Shown here: positions 25,501 through 35,089 of the stretch, piece by piece | Layout: each line of letters starts with the position of its first letter | How positions within the stretch are numbered: the stretch's first letter is position 1 | NCBI GenBank assembly: GCA_029851415.1 | Contig: CM056742.1 | Location: forward strand, 111,292,246 to 111,356,245 | Direction of reading: 5' to 3' | DNA: 64,000 bases | Origin: Eretmocerus hayati | Lineage: Eukaryota; Arthropoda; Insecta; Hymenoptera; Aphelinidae | Notes under the pieces: model-generated | Told to the model about the DNA's origin: nothing | Seen by the model: only the letters and a program-made list of their open reading frames with translations | Database searches by the model: none | Program-made: the position numbers and the translations under genes

Positions 25501-26133
25501 GGACCCCGCTCTATTCCATCTTCCCCCACCTGCCCCGATCACGATTTGATTACTGGCGTATGGGGTGACTGACAGAATGCTAACTTTCCGCACAAAATTT
25601 CGAAAAATATCGTACGCAACTCTGTCGAAAGGTTTCCGCACTCGGAAAAACTTTACACACGAGATGTGAATCTTTACGCACTGTTGAGATACTTTACGCA
25701 CTCGCCGCTACGCGGCTCGTGCGTAAAGAATCCCACCAGTGCGTAAAGACTTACACTCGTGTGTAAAGATTTTTACTCGTGCGTAAATCCAACTTTTCGA
25801 CATCGTTGCGTAATATACTATTGCGCACAGTTTGCACATTTACTCACGCTACTCGCCATTTGCGCACGGCACACGAACGTCTAAATGGCCATTTCCGTCC
25901 AATTTTGCGCACAAAATAGCATAGTAGTACATTTCGATACAAGGGTGCAAAACGTTTTATTCGCGTCCGAGTGATGGGTTTCCGGCCCGAGCCGCAGGCG
26001 AGGGTCGGAATCATCACGAGGACGCGAATAATAGGTTTTACGCCCGTGTATGTAACTATACTTTTCGATAAACTGTGAGTATAAGTCGACAAACTGTGCG
26101 CAAAGTGCACTTTTATGCACAGTGTATCGAAAA
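22556..26133. mobile_element. Inner element bounded by 210-bp inverted repeats
   Basis: Bases 22556-22766 match the reverse complement of about 25923-26133, both ending in TTTTCGATACACTG-type sequence. Its insertion separates parts of the element C arm that are contiguous on the other side. The interior is rich in GTGCGTAAAG-like motifs (24380-24660, 25570-25870) and holds a second inverted pair, C-rich, at about 23600-23695 and 25455-25545. Confidence 0.65.
23877..24212. mobile_element. 336-bp hairpin MITE of the AAGGGGAGCACC family
   Basis: The two halves are reverse complements centred near 24045. The right end reads, on the minus strand, CACTGACGAGGGGAGCACC. This closely matches the ends of the MITE at 33.7 kb and is related to the ends of the giant element at 30.6 and 56.3 kb. 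The left end is decayed. No coding capacity. Confidence 0.75.
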
Positions 26134-27139
26134 CATTTTTCAAGTGCTTTTTGAGTGCCCGTAATCGACATTGAAAATCTAAATAAAATTCTTATTCAGT
26201 GGATCACCTACAACTTTGACGGGAAAGGTCGGATCACAAAAATTCTTACGGGATCTTGTAGCTCGTTTCAAAACCTAATACAATTTCCTTTTCTTTTAAG
26301 TTTCCTGTACGACCTTCCTGTCCGAGTACCGAGCTTGGGGAGAAAAGTTTGTATAACATAAGCTGCATATGGCGATCCCAAGGCTGGTACCTATTTCGTT
26401 TCGTCTTGCTCTATTCTAGTCCGAAAACTCATCAAGAAAATATCACGCCCCATGATTTTGACGTAAAATGATCTCATCTTTCAGAAAAATGTATCAGATT
26501 TTGTCTCAGATTTGAGGTGACTGCGATTTGTCAAGTTTTGTTATGAAATAGTATATTTCGCACCGAGTTCATGCGGTTGTAGCTCGCTTCTGAGCTATCA
26601 GGTTTCGACCCGAGCCGAAGGAGAGGGTTGAAATAATCGCTCGGAAACGGGGAACCTCGATCATGTGCGAGGCGCGAAAGTTATTTTTCGCAATTTTGTA
26701 GGCACCCAAACATCGGAAAATTGCGAAAATTGATTTACTCCATGTTTTGGCCGTCCATATTATACTTGAGACAAAATCTGATAGAATATTCTGAAAGATG
26801 AGATCATTTTACGTCGAAATTATGTGGTCTCATATTTTTCTCATGAGTTCTTACACTAGAATAGAACGAGACGAAACAGAACAGGTGCCAGCATCGGGAT
26901 CTCCATAAGCAGCCTATGTTGTACAAACTTTTCTCTTCAAGCTCGTTACTCGGACAGGAAAGATCGTACAGGAAACTTTAAAAACAGAAAATTGTAGGTT
27001 TTGAAATGAGCTACAAGATCCCGTAAGAATTTTCGTGATCTGACCTTTCCCGTCAAAGTTGTAGTTGATCCACTGGGGAAGAATTTTTTTAGATTTTCAA
27101 TTTCGATTACGGGCACTCAAAAAGCACTTGAAAAATGTT
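26132..27139. mobile_element. 1.0-kb foldback inside element C
   Basis: About 490 bases starting AACATTTTTCAAGTGC match the reverse complement of the second half, centred near 26635. Small indels and substitutions separate the arms. No ORF of note. Confidence 0.85.
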
Positions 27140-27288
27140 TGAAACGCATGAATCGATATATTTTTTTGTGATCTTCAAGATCCCGTTTTCAAAAATTTTA
27201 TATGATAGAGGGGTTTGAAGTTATCATGGATTTAGTGAGACCATGCATGATCCATTAATTTCAGACGGTACAAAATCAATATACTGTA

Positions 27289-28400
27289 CTTTGGCTCTCG
27301 AAGAAGGATATCCTAAATGAATCTAACTGTTTGGATTGATTTTGATTGGCTAACATTAATTCCATGCGTTAAAAGCACCGAGATCGATTCTAAAAAACTC
27401 ACTTCATGTTGGTTAGAGTTCAAAAAAATATGTAAATCCTTCACTTGCATCAAAAAAACTCAACATACATCTTCTTCGGATGCCGAAGAAGGATAAGTTA
27501 TAGGAGAATTAGATAGATTGGGTCGCTTCAAAGAAATCTGCTTTTCGTTGATCAAAGTTTGGAAAAAAGTTCTCAATCTTCGTTTTGTAGAAAAAAAAAA
27601 ACTGAATTTACGTCTGCTTCAGATGTCGAAGAGGAATATCGCAAAAGAATCAGACGACTCGAATAGTTTCCCGTTGAAATAATAAGTCGAATTGACGCGT
27701 CGTCGGAGGTACCAAGTTCACTTCGAAAAGGAATGCATTCGGTTGCTGTAAGTTTGGAAACAAAGTGAAAATCCTTATTTTGCATTAAAATCACTAGACA
27801 TGCCCCTAGTTTGACGTGTAAAAAGGCGTAATCGAAGCTTATTTAATGCAAAACATGGTTGTTCAATTCTTTTTCGAACCTTAACCAACACTGTGTAAGT
27901 TTTTAGAATCGATCTCAGTGCTTTTGATGCATGGAATTGACGTTGCTCAATCGAAATCTATCCAATCAATCGTATTCTTTCAGAATATTCTCCCTTGAAA
28001 TCAGGAGAAGGTGTATTCGAAGCTTTTTTAATGCAAATGAGGATTTACAAATTTTTTTTGACACTGTAATGAACATGGACTGAGATTTTAGAATCGATCT
28101 CAGTGCTATTAATGCATGAAATCGACGTACGTAGATCAACCAGAATCAATCCAATCCATTTCGTTCTTATGGGATATCCATCTTTGTTATCCAAGGAAGG
28201 TGTACTAGCACCCTCTCAACGCAAGACAAGGATTTGGAGGTCTATTTTTTCAAGACAATTTTCTGGTCCGAGCATCCGTATATTCGCGGGTTGAGCTGCC
28301 TTCCCAAGATATGAGAGATTAATTTTTCAAGACAGTATTTTCGGTCCGAGCATCCGGGGATTCGCTGGTTTAATTGCCTTCCTAGGATTCGGGAATTATT
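27289..28400. repeat. Continuation and inverted arm of the 188-bp and 80-bp tandem blocks
   Basis: Up to about 27560 the 188-bp units continue in the left-block orientation. From about 27835 to 28200 the same units run inverted, and at 28225-28400 two to three 80-bp units run inverted. The order mirrors 20470-22500, so 20.5-28.4 kb is one foldback with tandem-repeat arms and element C near its centre. Confidence 0.8.
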
Positions 28401-29223
28401 TTCCTGGAACAGTATCCAATCGATAGATAATGCAGAAAAACCATAGTTTAGGTCATTGAAATTGAGATAAATGAGTCATAAAAGAAGGTGCGAGGAAAAA
28501 ATGAATATTGAGAAAAATTTCCCATTATTTACTGAGTTATTCTTTAGAGAAAGCTTTTTAGAGAGATTTGGACCTTCTAGACTGAGGTTTTTTTAACAAT
28601 ATCCATTGTTTGGTTGAGACGGAATTCCGATGCAGTGGGTTTAAAGAGGGTCAAAATGAAATTATTGGTGGAAATTTTGAATTTTTCGGAAATTTGAGAT
28701 CTGTGAAGATTTTATACAATTTCGGTATTGACCAATCGATAGATCTTGCAGAAAAAATCATATTTTAGGTGACTCAATTCGTGGTGAGACCGTGTGAGAA
28801 AAGGATATTTATGTATTAAGAGTCGAAATTTGAGCTGTTTTGCTCTAAAAACCCCATGGATCAAATTTGACTGGGAGCTGAAAGCTGCCAAATCATTGGG
28901 CTCTCAGAAATTGGATTCTGTACAACTTGTAGAAAGCCAAAAATTGATATAGTGGACAGTAAAAGAGAAAGCGTGTCCGATAGAAAACAACACACACACA
29001 CACACGGACAAAGGGGTGCAAAGATGAGTCTCTGACGGATTTGGATGGCCATTAGGAGGAAAAGTGTTACCTATAATTGATAGATTTTGGTGAGAGGAAG
29101 AGAATGGTCTAAGGCTTTTTCAGATAAACGAAATTTTCTTGAAAAAAATATTGGTTTTAGTGGAAAATTTGGTCAAAATTTTGCTGGGGTGAAAACAAAG
29201 CTTACTCTTTAGAGAAAGCAAAA
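28401..29223. other. No gene; short direct repeats before a small ORF
   Basis: A TTCTTTAGAGAAAGC-like motif occurs near 28548 and a related copy at about 29205, just before the ATG of the next feature. AATCGATAGAT recurs near 28420 and 28735. A short CA run lies near 28990. No gene is visible. Confidence 0.4.
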
Positions 29224-29562
29224 ATGGACAGAATTGCAATTGAAAAAGTTGTGTGTGAGCCAGAGCTCCACATTTATGAGGATATAGATCCTCTGGTTCC
29301 CCAATCAGTGATGGAAGAACTTTGGCCTCCCGTAGGAGACCATTTATCTGAGGAAGAGATACGAGAAATTAAGCGGATCATCCTCCAAAGTTTGGAGCCA
29401 GCGCCTATCAAAGGCAAAGCATGGAGAATGCTTTGTCAGGAGAAAAAAAAGACGAAGAATAAAACTGCTCTCGGCAGATTTCAAAAAATATTAAAGAAGG
29501 ATAGTAATAAGGAGAATATTTCACCACTCCAGAAGAAGCTTGGCGAATTTTTGAATTTCTAG
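29224..29562 (+). CDS. Small protein of 112 aa with KEN-box-like motif
   Basis: I do not recognise this protein. The ORF has a genuine ATG in an A-rich context (AAAATGG). The N-terminal half is acidic and helical, with LVPQSVMEELWPPVGDHLSE at residues about 24-43. The C-terminal half is Lys-rich and contains NKENISP near residue 95, which matches the KEN box recognised by the APC/C ubiquitin ligase. A KEN triplet can occur by chance. The composition is more protein-like than neighbouring ORFs, and no intron is needed. It sits between a foldback and AT-rich sequence, so it could be a retrocopied host gene, an element gene or a chance ORF. Confidence 0.45.
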   Translation: MDRIAIEKVVCEPELHIYEDIDPLVPQSVMEELWPPVGDHLSEEEIREIKRIILQSLEPAPIKGKAWRMLCQEKKKTKNKTALGRFQKILKKDSNKENISPLQKKLGEFLNF

Positions 29563-30570
29563 TGAAGTAATATATAAGTCTTGGAAACAATGTTCTCATT
29601 TCCATCATCTCTATTTTTTATCATCAAAATGATTTGAAATGTATTCGAATATATAAGTACCATTCATAAAATATTACATTCATAACTTATATTCACCTAT
29701 ATATAAATTCGCTGTATTTAATATAATTATGATACTATATACTCATACACATATTAGTTCTGATGTTACATTATAGGTGCATGTATGGAATATCAATATA
29801 TTGAATATATGTTGAAAATGATATATCTTGATCAAAAAATATCTTCAAATATCAATATTATAGCGAAATTGAGTATGTATTGATAATATGTTCATTTTAG
29901 AGAAATTATTTCATTAAAATTTGATTTACGATAATCAAGTTTTATCCTTACAATCCCATCCAATCCACCATCTCAAACTATTGATTCAAAGAAAAAATCA
30001 TAGAATGATGGAATTTCAAATCAATTACGTAAAGAAATACAAATCTCATGTTCCAAGTTTTCAGTATGAGTACACATGCACATGCATTTAAACATTAAAA
30101 ATTCGTATTACTTCCCATTTATGCATTCATTCAGTAAATATAGTTGAATATAATACTTGAGTCAACGTATAATATGCATTTTATGATCATTGCAAATGTA
30201 TAGTTCGAATAACAAACTCATTTGCTGCCGCTGAGTATTAAGATCCCATGATCGAATAGGAGTTTTAGCGAGAGGAAGAGAGAGAGCTCTCATCCTATGG
30301 CATACCGCAGACGTTACTTTCTACGATCTCATGCTATCCTAATACTCAGTATGCCTCTACGCATTTTGTTTCTGTTGCTATTCATATTGTTATTCGAAAT
30401 TTTGCGACGGAACAGTGAGTTTATACTATAGTATATGAAGAATATATATATAGCAATTGGGATCATGAATCGTTGAGATCGAACATTTTCAAATATTGAA
30501 CGGGATCCACATTGATCCCGACCGGTAGCTTGGTGCAGACGTTACCTCCGGCAACTTTATACTCTCCTAA
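29563..30570. other. AT-rich sequence, no gene seen
   Basis: Very AT-rich to about 30230 (TATATA-type). Then GCAGACGTTAC occurs at about 30308 and 30535 in a more mixed context that may be part of a repeat. No credible ORF. Confidence 0.5.
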
Positions 30571-32122
30571 TACTTACAAGGGGAGACCACAGGGCCCGGA
30601 ACACCAATCTTCACCAAAATTTTTTTACAGTCTTGAACCAACTAGAATATGAAAAATCTCAAATATCTCTGTCAAATGGGCACTCTGAGCAGAGCTAAAA
30701 AATAACCAAGTTTGCAGATTTCAATGGATTTTTGGCTGATTTGTAGCCCTCTGGGTACACTTGCCGTCATCTTGCTCTCATCAGGCAGACTAAGCTGCCA
30801 TGGTCTCAACTCATTTCCTGCACTCAAGATGAACATATTCTGACCAAATTAGACTCAAAGAATCTCTCATGTATACCTCACAACCTGAGGCAGTGCCCCA
30901 TATGCGAAGCCAAGTCCATGCAAATGAAAATAGCCACTACTTGATGTTACAACTCGTTAGTGTTACAGACCCGCACTATGCACCGGTGCTTTGCTTCATT
31001 GGACTACTACTCGTAGACCAAGAGTCTTAATCTCATGAGAAAACTACAAACATTGGCCAGGGTTCAAGTCCAAGAACAAGTCTGAAAAGCTTCACCACAA
31101 CTCTGCAGCCAAAGCTCGCTCATCAGCTAGGCATGTTGATGCCTCACAATGATACTAACATTTCCGAGTGATGTTTGACCAGGTTGCATGGTTTCTTGTA
31201 TCCATCATCAACAAATTCACATATTCTTCCCATTCAGGGCAGAAAGAGTTAGAAAGAAGGAGTCGGTCTGAACTGATCATCTCATATTTTGAACCTTGAA
31301 TGACCATGCAGATGACAGTCTGGCATCTCTGGCCCAACGTCTCCAGGTGTTGCTACTCTAGTCGATTCTTCTGCCCATTTGTATAACAACCACCTCCAAG
31401 AAAAATGTACCAAGGAACTCATAATCCACCATTCATGACTCAGAAATCATCCATCTGTTGAGTGCTCCAGACATGTATGGTAGTCCTGAAACAGATGAAC
31501 ATTAATTCACCCAAAGAATCTGATCCAAATCTTGAACCGAATTCATTTCTGCCTCATATCCAGAAATGTTGATTACTCATCTAGGCCCGAATTTATAGTC
31601 GTAATCCGGAGTCCGGATATACTAATCCGAGGCGCCACAACCGGCGCGGCGAGTTCGCGAATCTATTAGGACTGGCGATTGTGGCGCCTCGGATTCGCTT
31701 ATCCAGACTCCGGATTACGACTATAAATTCGAGCCCTAATGATTCTTTGGATTACCCAAGTTACTGTCCCTCACTTCTGAACAACTAACCCATATGTACC
31801 ACAACTTTGTCGGTGTAAGTCGCAATTCGGTTCAGATTTGGAAACTCCGTAAAACACTATGAATGGTGATACAATCCTGATTTAAAATATGCTCGATCCA
31901 AAAATATGGTGAAACTCTTTTGCTATCGCTTTATAGTGCAAAGGTGAGTCGAATATATATCTGAGCTATACGATGGGGCCATGCCAGGGTTGGGACGAAA
32001 AAGATTTCAATATGGCGGACCGTACCTCCCGCCCCTTCACCCCTCCCCGCTGCCCACAAGCTGAGAGGCGCGCGCGAAACGGTCTGCTTTACAGTTCATC
32101 GACACTCGGGATGTTGTAAATG
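30571..32122. repeat. Left arm of the 25.7-kb inverted repeat
   Basis: It starts CTTACAAGGGGAGACC and shares its first hundred or so bases in weaker form with the MITE at 33.7 kb. It contains a 153-bp MITE absent from the right arm. At 31980-31983 it holds a single CATG where the right arm carries a 5.8-kb transposon. A 60-codon ORF (31155-31337, minus) is repeated in the other arm; I see no reason to call it a gene. Confidence 0.9.
31584..31736. mobile_element. 153-bp hairpin MITE, TA target duplication
   Basis: It begins GGCCCGAATTTATAGTCGTA and ends with the near reverse complement. TA flanks it at 31582-31583 and 31737-31738. The matching place in the right arm (around 55300) has one TA and no insert, so the boundaries are exact. 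Confidence 0.92.
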
Positions 32123-33396
32123 CCAATTCTGCACTGAATTTCCAAAAAATCTTAGAACGAGCTAGGATGGACCAAATTGAACGTTGAAGGTCGCACTTTC
32201 TTCGTTTTGTGATGAACTTTGAGGAAAACATTTTTTTGGTACCCGTAGAAAGTGTGATTTGATACCACGAATATTTTTTCAAAAGCTGTTCTTGCAACAA
32301 GTTTTGCTGTGTTGAAATCACGAGTAGGAAAATTCCTCTTGGCACGGGGTATCCAAACATGGTTGTCGGACGCAAAATGACCCCTCTACACGGTCCCGTC
32401 GTCAGTTTTGAGGTACCGTATCAGGATTTTTGTCAAGGTCAAAAATCCCTGAAAAATTAGGTTTCTTGGCTGTAGCAAAAAATCCTGATGCAGTAACTCA
32501 AAACCGACTACGGGGTCCTGTTCAGTGGGCCAAAGGACGTAGGAAGATATACATTGATGAACATTTTGACCAAACGGTACCCCCTCGCTAAATAATCATC
32601 AACTTTGAAAATTAAGAAAAAAAATCCCAAAATCATTGATCTTTGGGAAATCAGTTCTTCGCGACGAATTTTCAACTAGACTGGCTTTCATTCAACCAGG
32701 TGATTGAAGGTTTCGAGATAAATTTTATACAGTGTATCTATTTCATCTAACATTTGTAGATCTTTCCAAGATCTCCGTAGAAAGCGCCTCGTCATTTTTC
32801 TGAGTGATGTGTTCTCTCCGGATTATAAAAATTTTTGGTTTGCTCCTACTCGTCAGGATTTTCTTGAGTCGCGAAAAACTGATTTTCCAAAGAACAATGA
32901 TTTTGGAATCTTTTTCTCAATTTTCAAAGTTGATGATTATTTGGCGAGGGGGTACCGTTTGGTCAAAATAATCATCAATGTATATCTTCCTACGTCCTTT
33001 GACCCACTGAGTCAGTTTTGAGTTACTGCATCAGGATTTTTTGCTACAGCCAAGAAACCTAATTTTTCAGGGATTTTTGACCTTGACAAAAATCCTGATT
33101 CGGTACCTCGAAACTGACGACGGGACCGTGTAGAGGGGTCATTTTGCGTCCGACAACCATGTTTGGATACCCCGTGCGAAGAGGAATTTTCCTGCTCGTG
33201 ATTTCAACACAGCAAAACTTGTTGCAAGAACAGCTTTTAAAAAAATATTCGTGGCATCAAATCACACTTTCAACGGGTACCAAAAAAATGTTTTCCTCAA
33301 AGTTCATAACAAAACGAAGGAAGTGCGACCTTGAACGTTCAATTTGGTCCATTCTTGCTCGTTCTAGGATTTTTTGGAAATTCAGTGCAGAATTGG
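32123..33396. mobile_element. 1.27-kb foldback element F
   Basis: It starts CCAATTCTGCACTGAATTTC and ends with the reverse complement. Arms of about 540 bases (32123-32664 and 32868-33396) enclose a spacer of about 200 bases. It begins exactly where the left arm of the giant repeat stops matching the right arm. ORFs of 70-112 codons in the arms are not credible genes. Confidence 0.88.
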
Positions 33397-33732
33397 CCTT
33401 TTTGCCAAATACTAGGTGGACTAATTAGACTAATGACTCCACGGTTTCATTGTAGCGTTCTATAACCACCAGGGTCGTGTTTAGTGGGTCAGAAAAGATG
33501 GCAAAACATATCTTGATATGTATTTTGACCAAATGGTACTCCCTCGCTGAGTAATCATCACCTTCGGAAATTGGAAAAAAATCCAAAAAATAGTGTATTG
33601 TGGGAAATCAGGTTTTTGTGATTAAAAAAAGGAAATCTTGACGCGTTGGAGCAAAACTGAGCACGGTTTTGATGTCTACGTCAATAAATAAATGAGAAAG
33701 AATCGTGGTCCAGTGTAATTTACAGGTGAATG
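33397..33732. other. No gene; degenerate continuation resembling element F
   Basis: Phrases such as CTCGCTGAGTAATCATCA and GGGAAATCAG resemble parts of element F, so this may be a diverged fragment of a related copy. No gene. Confidence 0.35.
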
Positions 33733-34085
33733 CACTGACAAGGGGAGCACTTAACTTCCGGGTCGCCAATCTTCCCCAAATTTTTTTTACGATTTGGTAT
33801 CACCTAGAGTTCATACTCTAAATCTCTTATGAAGAATCCAGAGTAACTCCGTCAAATGGGCCCTCTGTCCGAAGTTACAGCCTATCATATTAGCATTGCC
33901 CATATAAGCCCATGCTAAAAAGTAAAATATATAGATATACTCACAATGCTAATGTTTTAGCTTGTAGCTCTGAACAGGGGGCCCATTTGACGGAGTTACT
34001 CTGGATTCTTCATAGTCTAGGTGATATCAAACTGTAAAAAAATTTCGGGGAAGATTGGTGATCCGGAAGTCAAGTGCTCCCCTTC
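33733..34085. mobile_element. About 350-bp MITE with CACTGACAAGGGGAGCAC end
   Basis: The element is a hairpin centred near 33910. Its left end reads CACTGACAAGGGGAGCAC and the right end is slightly decayed. Its first hundred or so bases are homologous to the ends of the 25.7-kb element, so it is probably a short derivative of the same family. Confidence 0.8.
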
Positions 34086-34930
34086 CCACACAGCATGAGA
34101 ATCTTTCAGAAACCTTCCTGCAAGCTTTCAGGAAAACCCGGGAATCTTTCAGAAAGATTTCACTGAAAGCTTCCCTCAATAAAGATATGTCCCACTTCAG
34201 ACACCTTTCTGCAAGATTTCATGAAATATTGCCGGGAATATTTCGGGAAGCTTTCAGAAACATTTCATTGAAATATTTCAGTGAAACGTTCCTGCAATAT
34301 TTCATGAAATCTCACAAAAATATATGCGTTACTGTTCTGTCTGTGGAATCCATATTTTGCTTGATAAGTTTCTCAATCATTCTAATGCATGACTTCATCA
34401 TTCTGACTCGTACTTCAACTCCATTGTGACGTTGAATCCAAAGCTCCACGTTAGATTCATCCAGGTTCTATGAACTCTTCGATGTACGCGACACCTAACC
34501 GATAAGCCGTCCTCCTGTCTTATATACTAACCAGCGTCTATTGTGAACGCTTGCGAGAAAGCCTTTACGCATCTTCAAATAATTCTCACGTATCATTTAC
34601 AGATCATTATGCATAGCTGGTCCTGGCTATGTTATCACACATGACAGATCATTTGATACTACCATCAAATTTCCTGATAGATAGTTTCCCAAAAACCATA
34701 TAATTTATGAGAGCGAAATTTGAGAACTAAAGTGTGTCATGCGACATCTATCGGGAAAAGAATCTTCCAATGAAATATTCCTGGAAGATTCTTACAATCT
34801 TTCACTGCAATGTTTCTGGAAGATCCTACAACCTTTCAATGCAATGTTTCTGAAAGATTCCTACAATCTTTCACTGCAATCTTACTGAAAGATTCCCAGA
34901 ATGTTCCACCGCAATATTTCTGTGTCATAT
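34086..34930. repeat. Degenerate TTTCAGAAAGATTC-type iterations
   Basis: Two blocks (34090-34330 and 34750-34925) iterate motifs such as GAATCTTTCAGAAA and CCTGCAATNTTTCA with irregular spacing. The middle is plain AT-rich sequence. No gene. Confidence 0.6.
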
Positions 34931-34986
34931 CCCACAGATTCAAGTCGTTAAGAATTACTCCTCGCAATACTTTAACAGTATAATAT

Positions 34987-35007
34987 GTGTGACGATATAA
35001 TCGTCAC
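34987..35007. other. Short palindrome TGTGACGAT-ATA-ATCGTCACA
   Basis: A 9-bp perfect inverted repeat with a 3-bp centre. It stands at the AT-rich edge of the GC-rich block. Confidence 0.6.
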
Positions 35008-35089
35008 AGCCTTTTGGGGTTTGAATAAATGTGACTCTCTCGTCATGCCTCGAGCAGCAGCCTCAAAACCGAGTATTCACGGGGAATAC

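Larger units (their letters stand above)
22502..27286. mobile_element. Nested 4.8-kb inverted-repeat element C, TA target duplication
   Basis: The element begins CAGTACCTTCC and ends CAATATACTG, flanked by TA at 22500-22501 and 27287-27288. It splits one unit of the 188-bp array, which shows insertion. Near both ends GTCATGCATGGTCTCAC and its near complement are followed by inverted matching sequence. The left arm is interrupted by a 210-bp block (22556-22766) whose inverted copy lies at 25923-26133. Two further hairpins and several inverted blocks lie inside. No transposase ORF is visible. Confidence 0.75.

Noticed and set aside
31155..31337. 60-codon ORF identical to one at 55547-55729
   Set aside because: Identity comes from the inverted arms. 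No other sign of coding.
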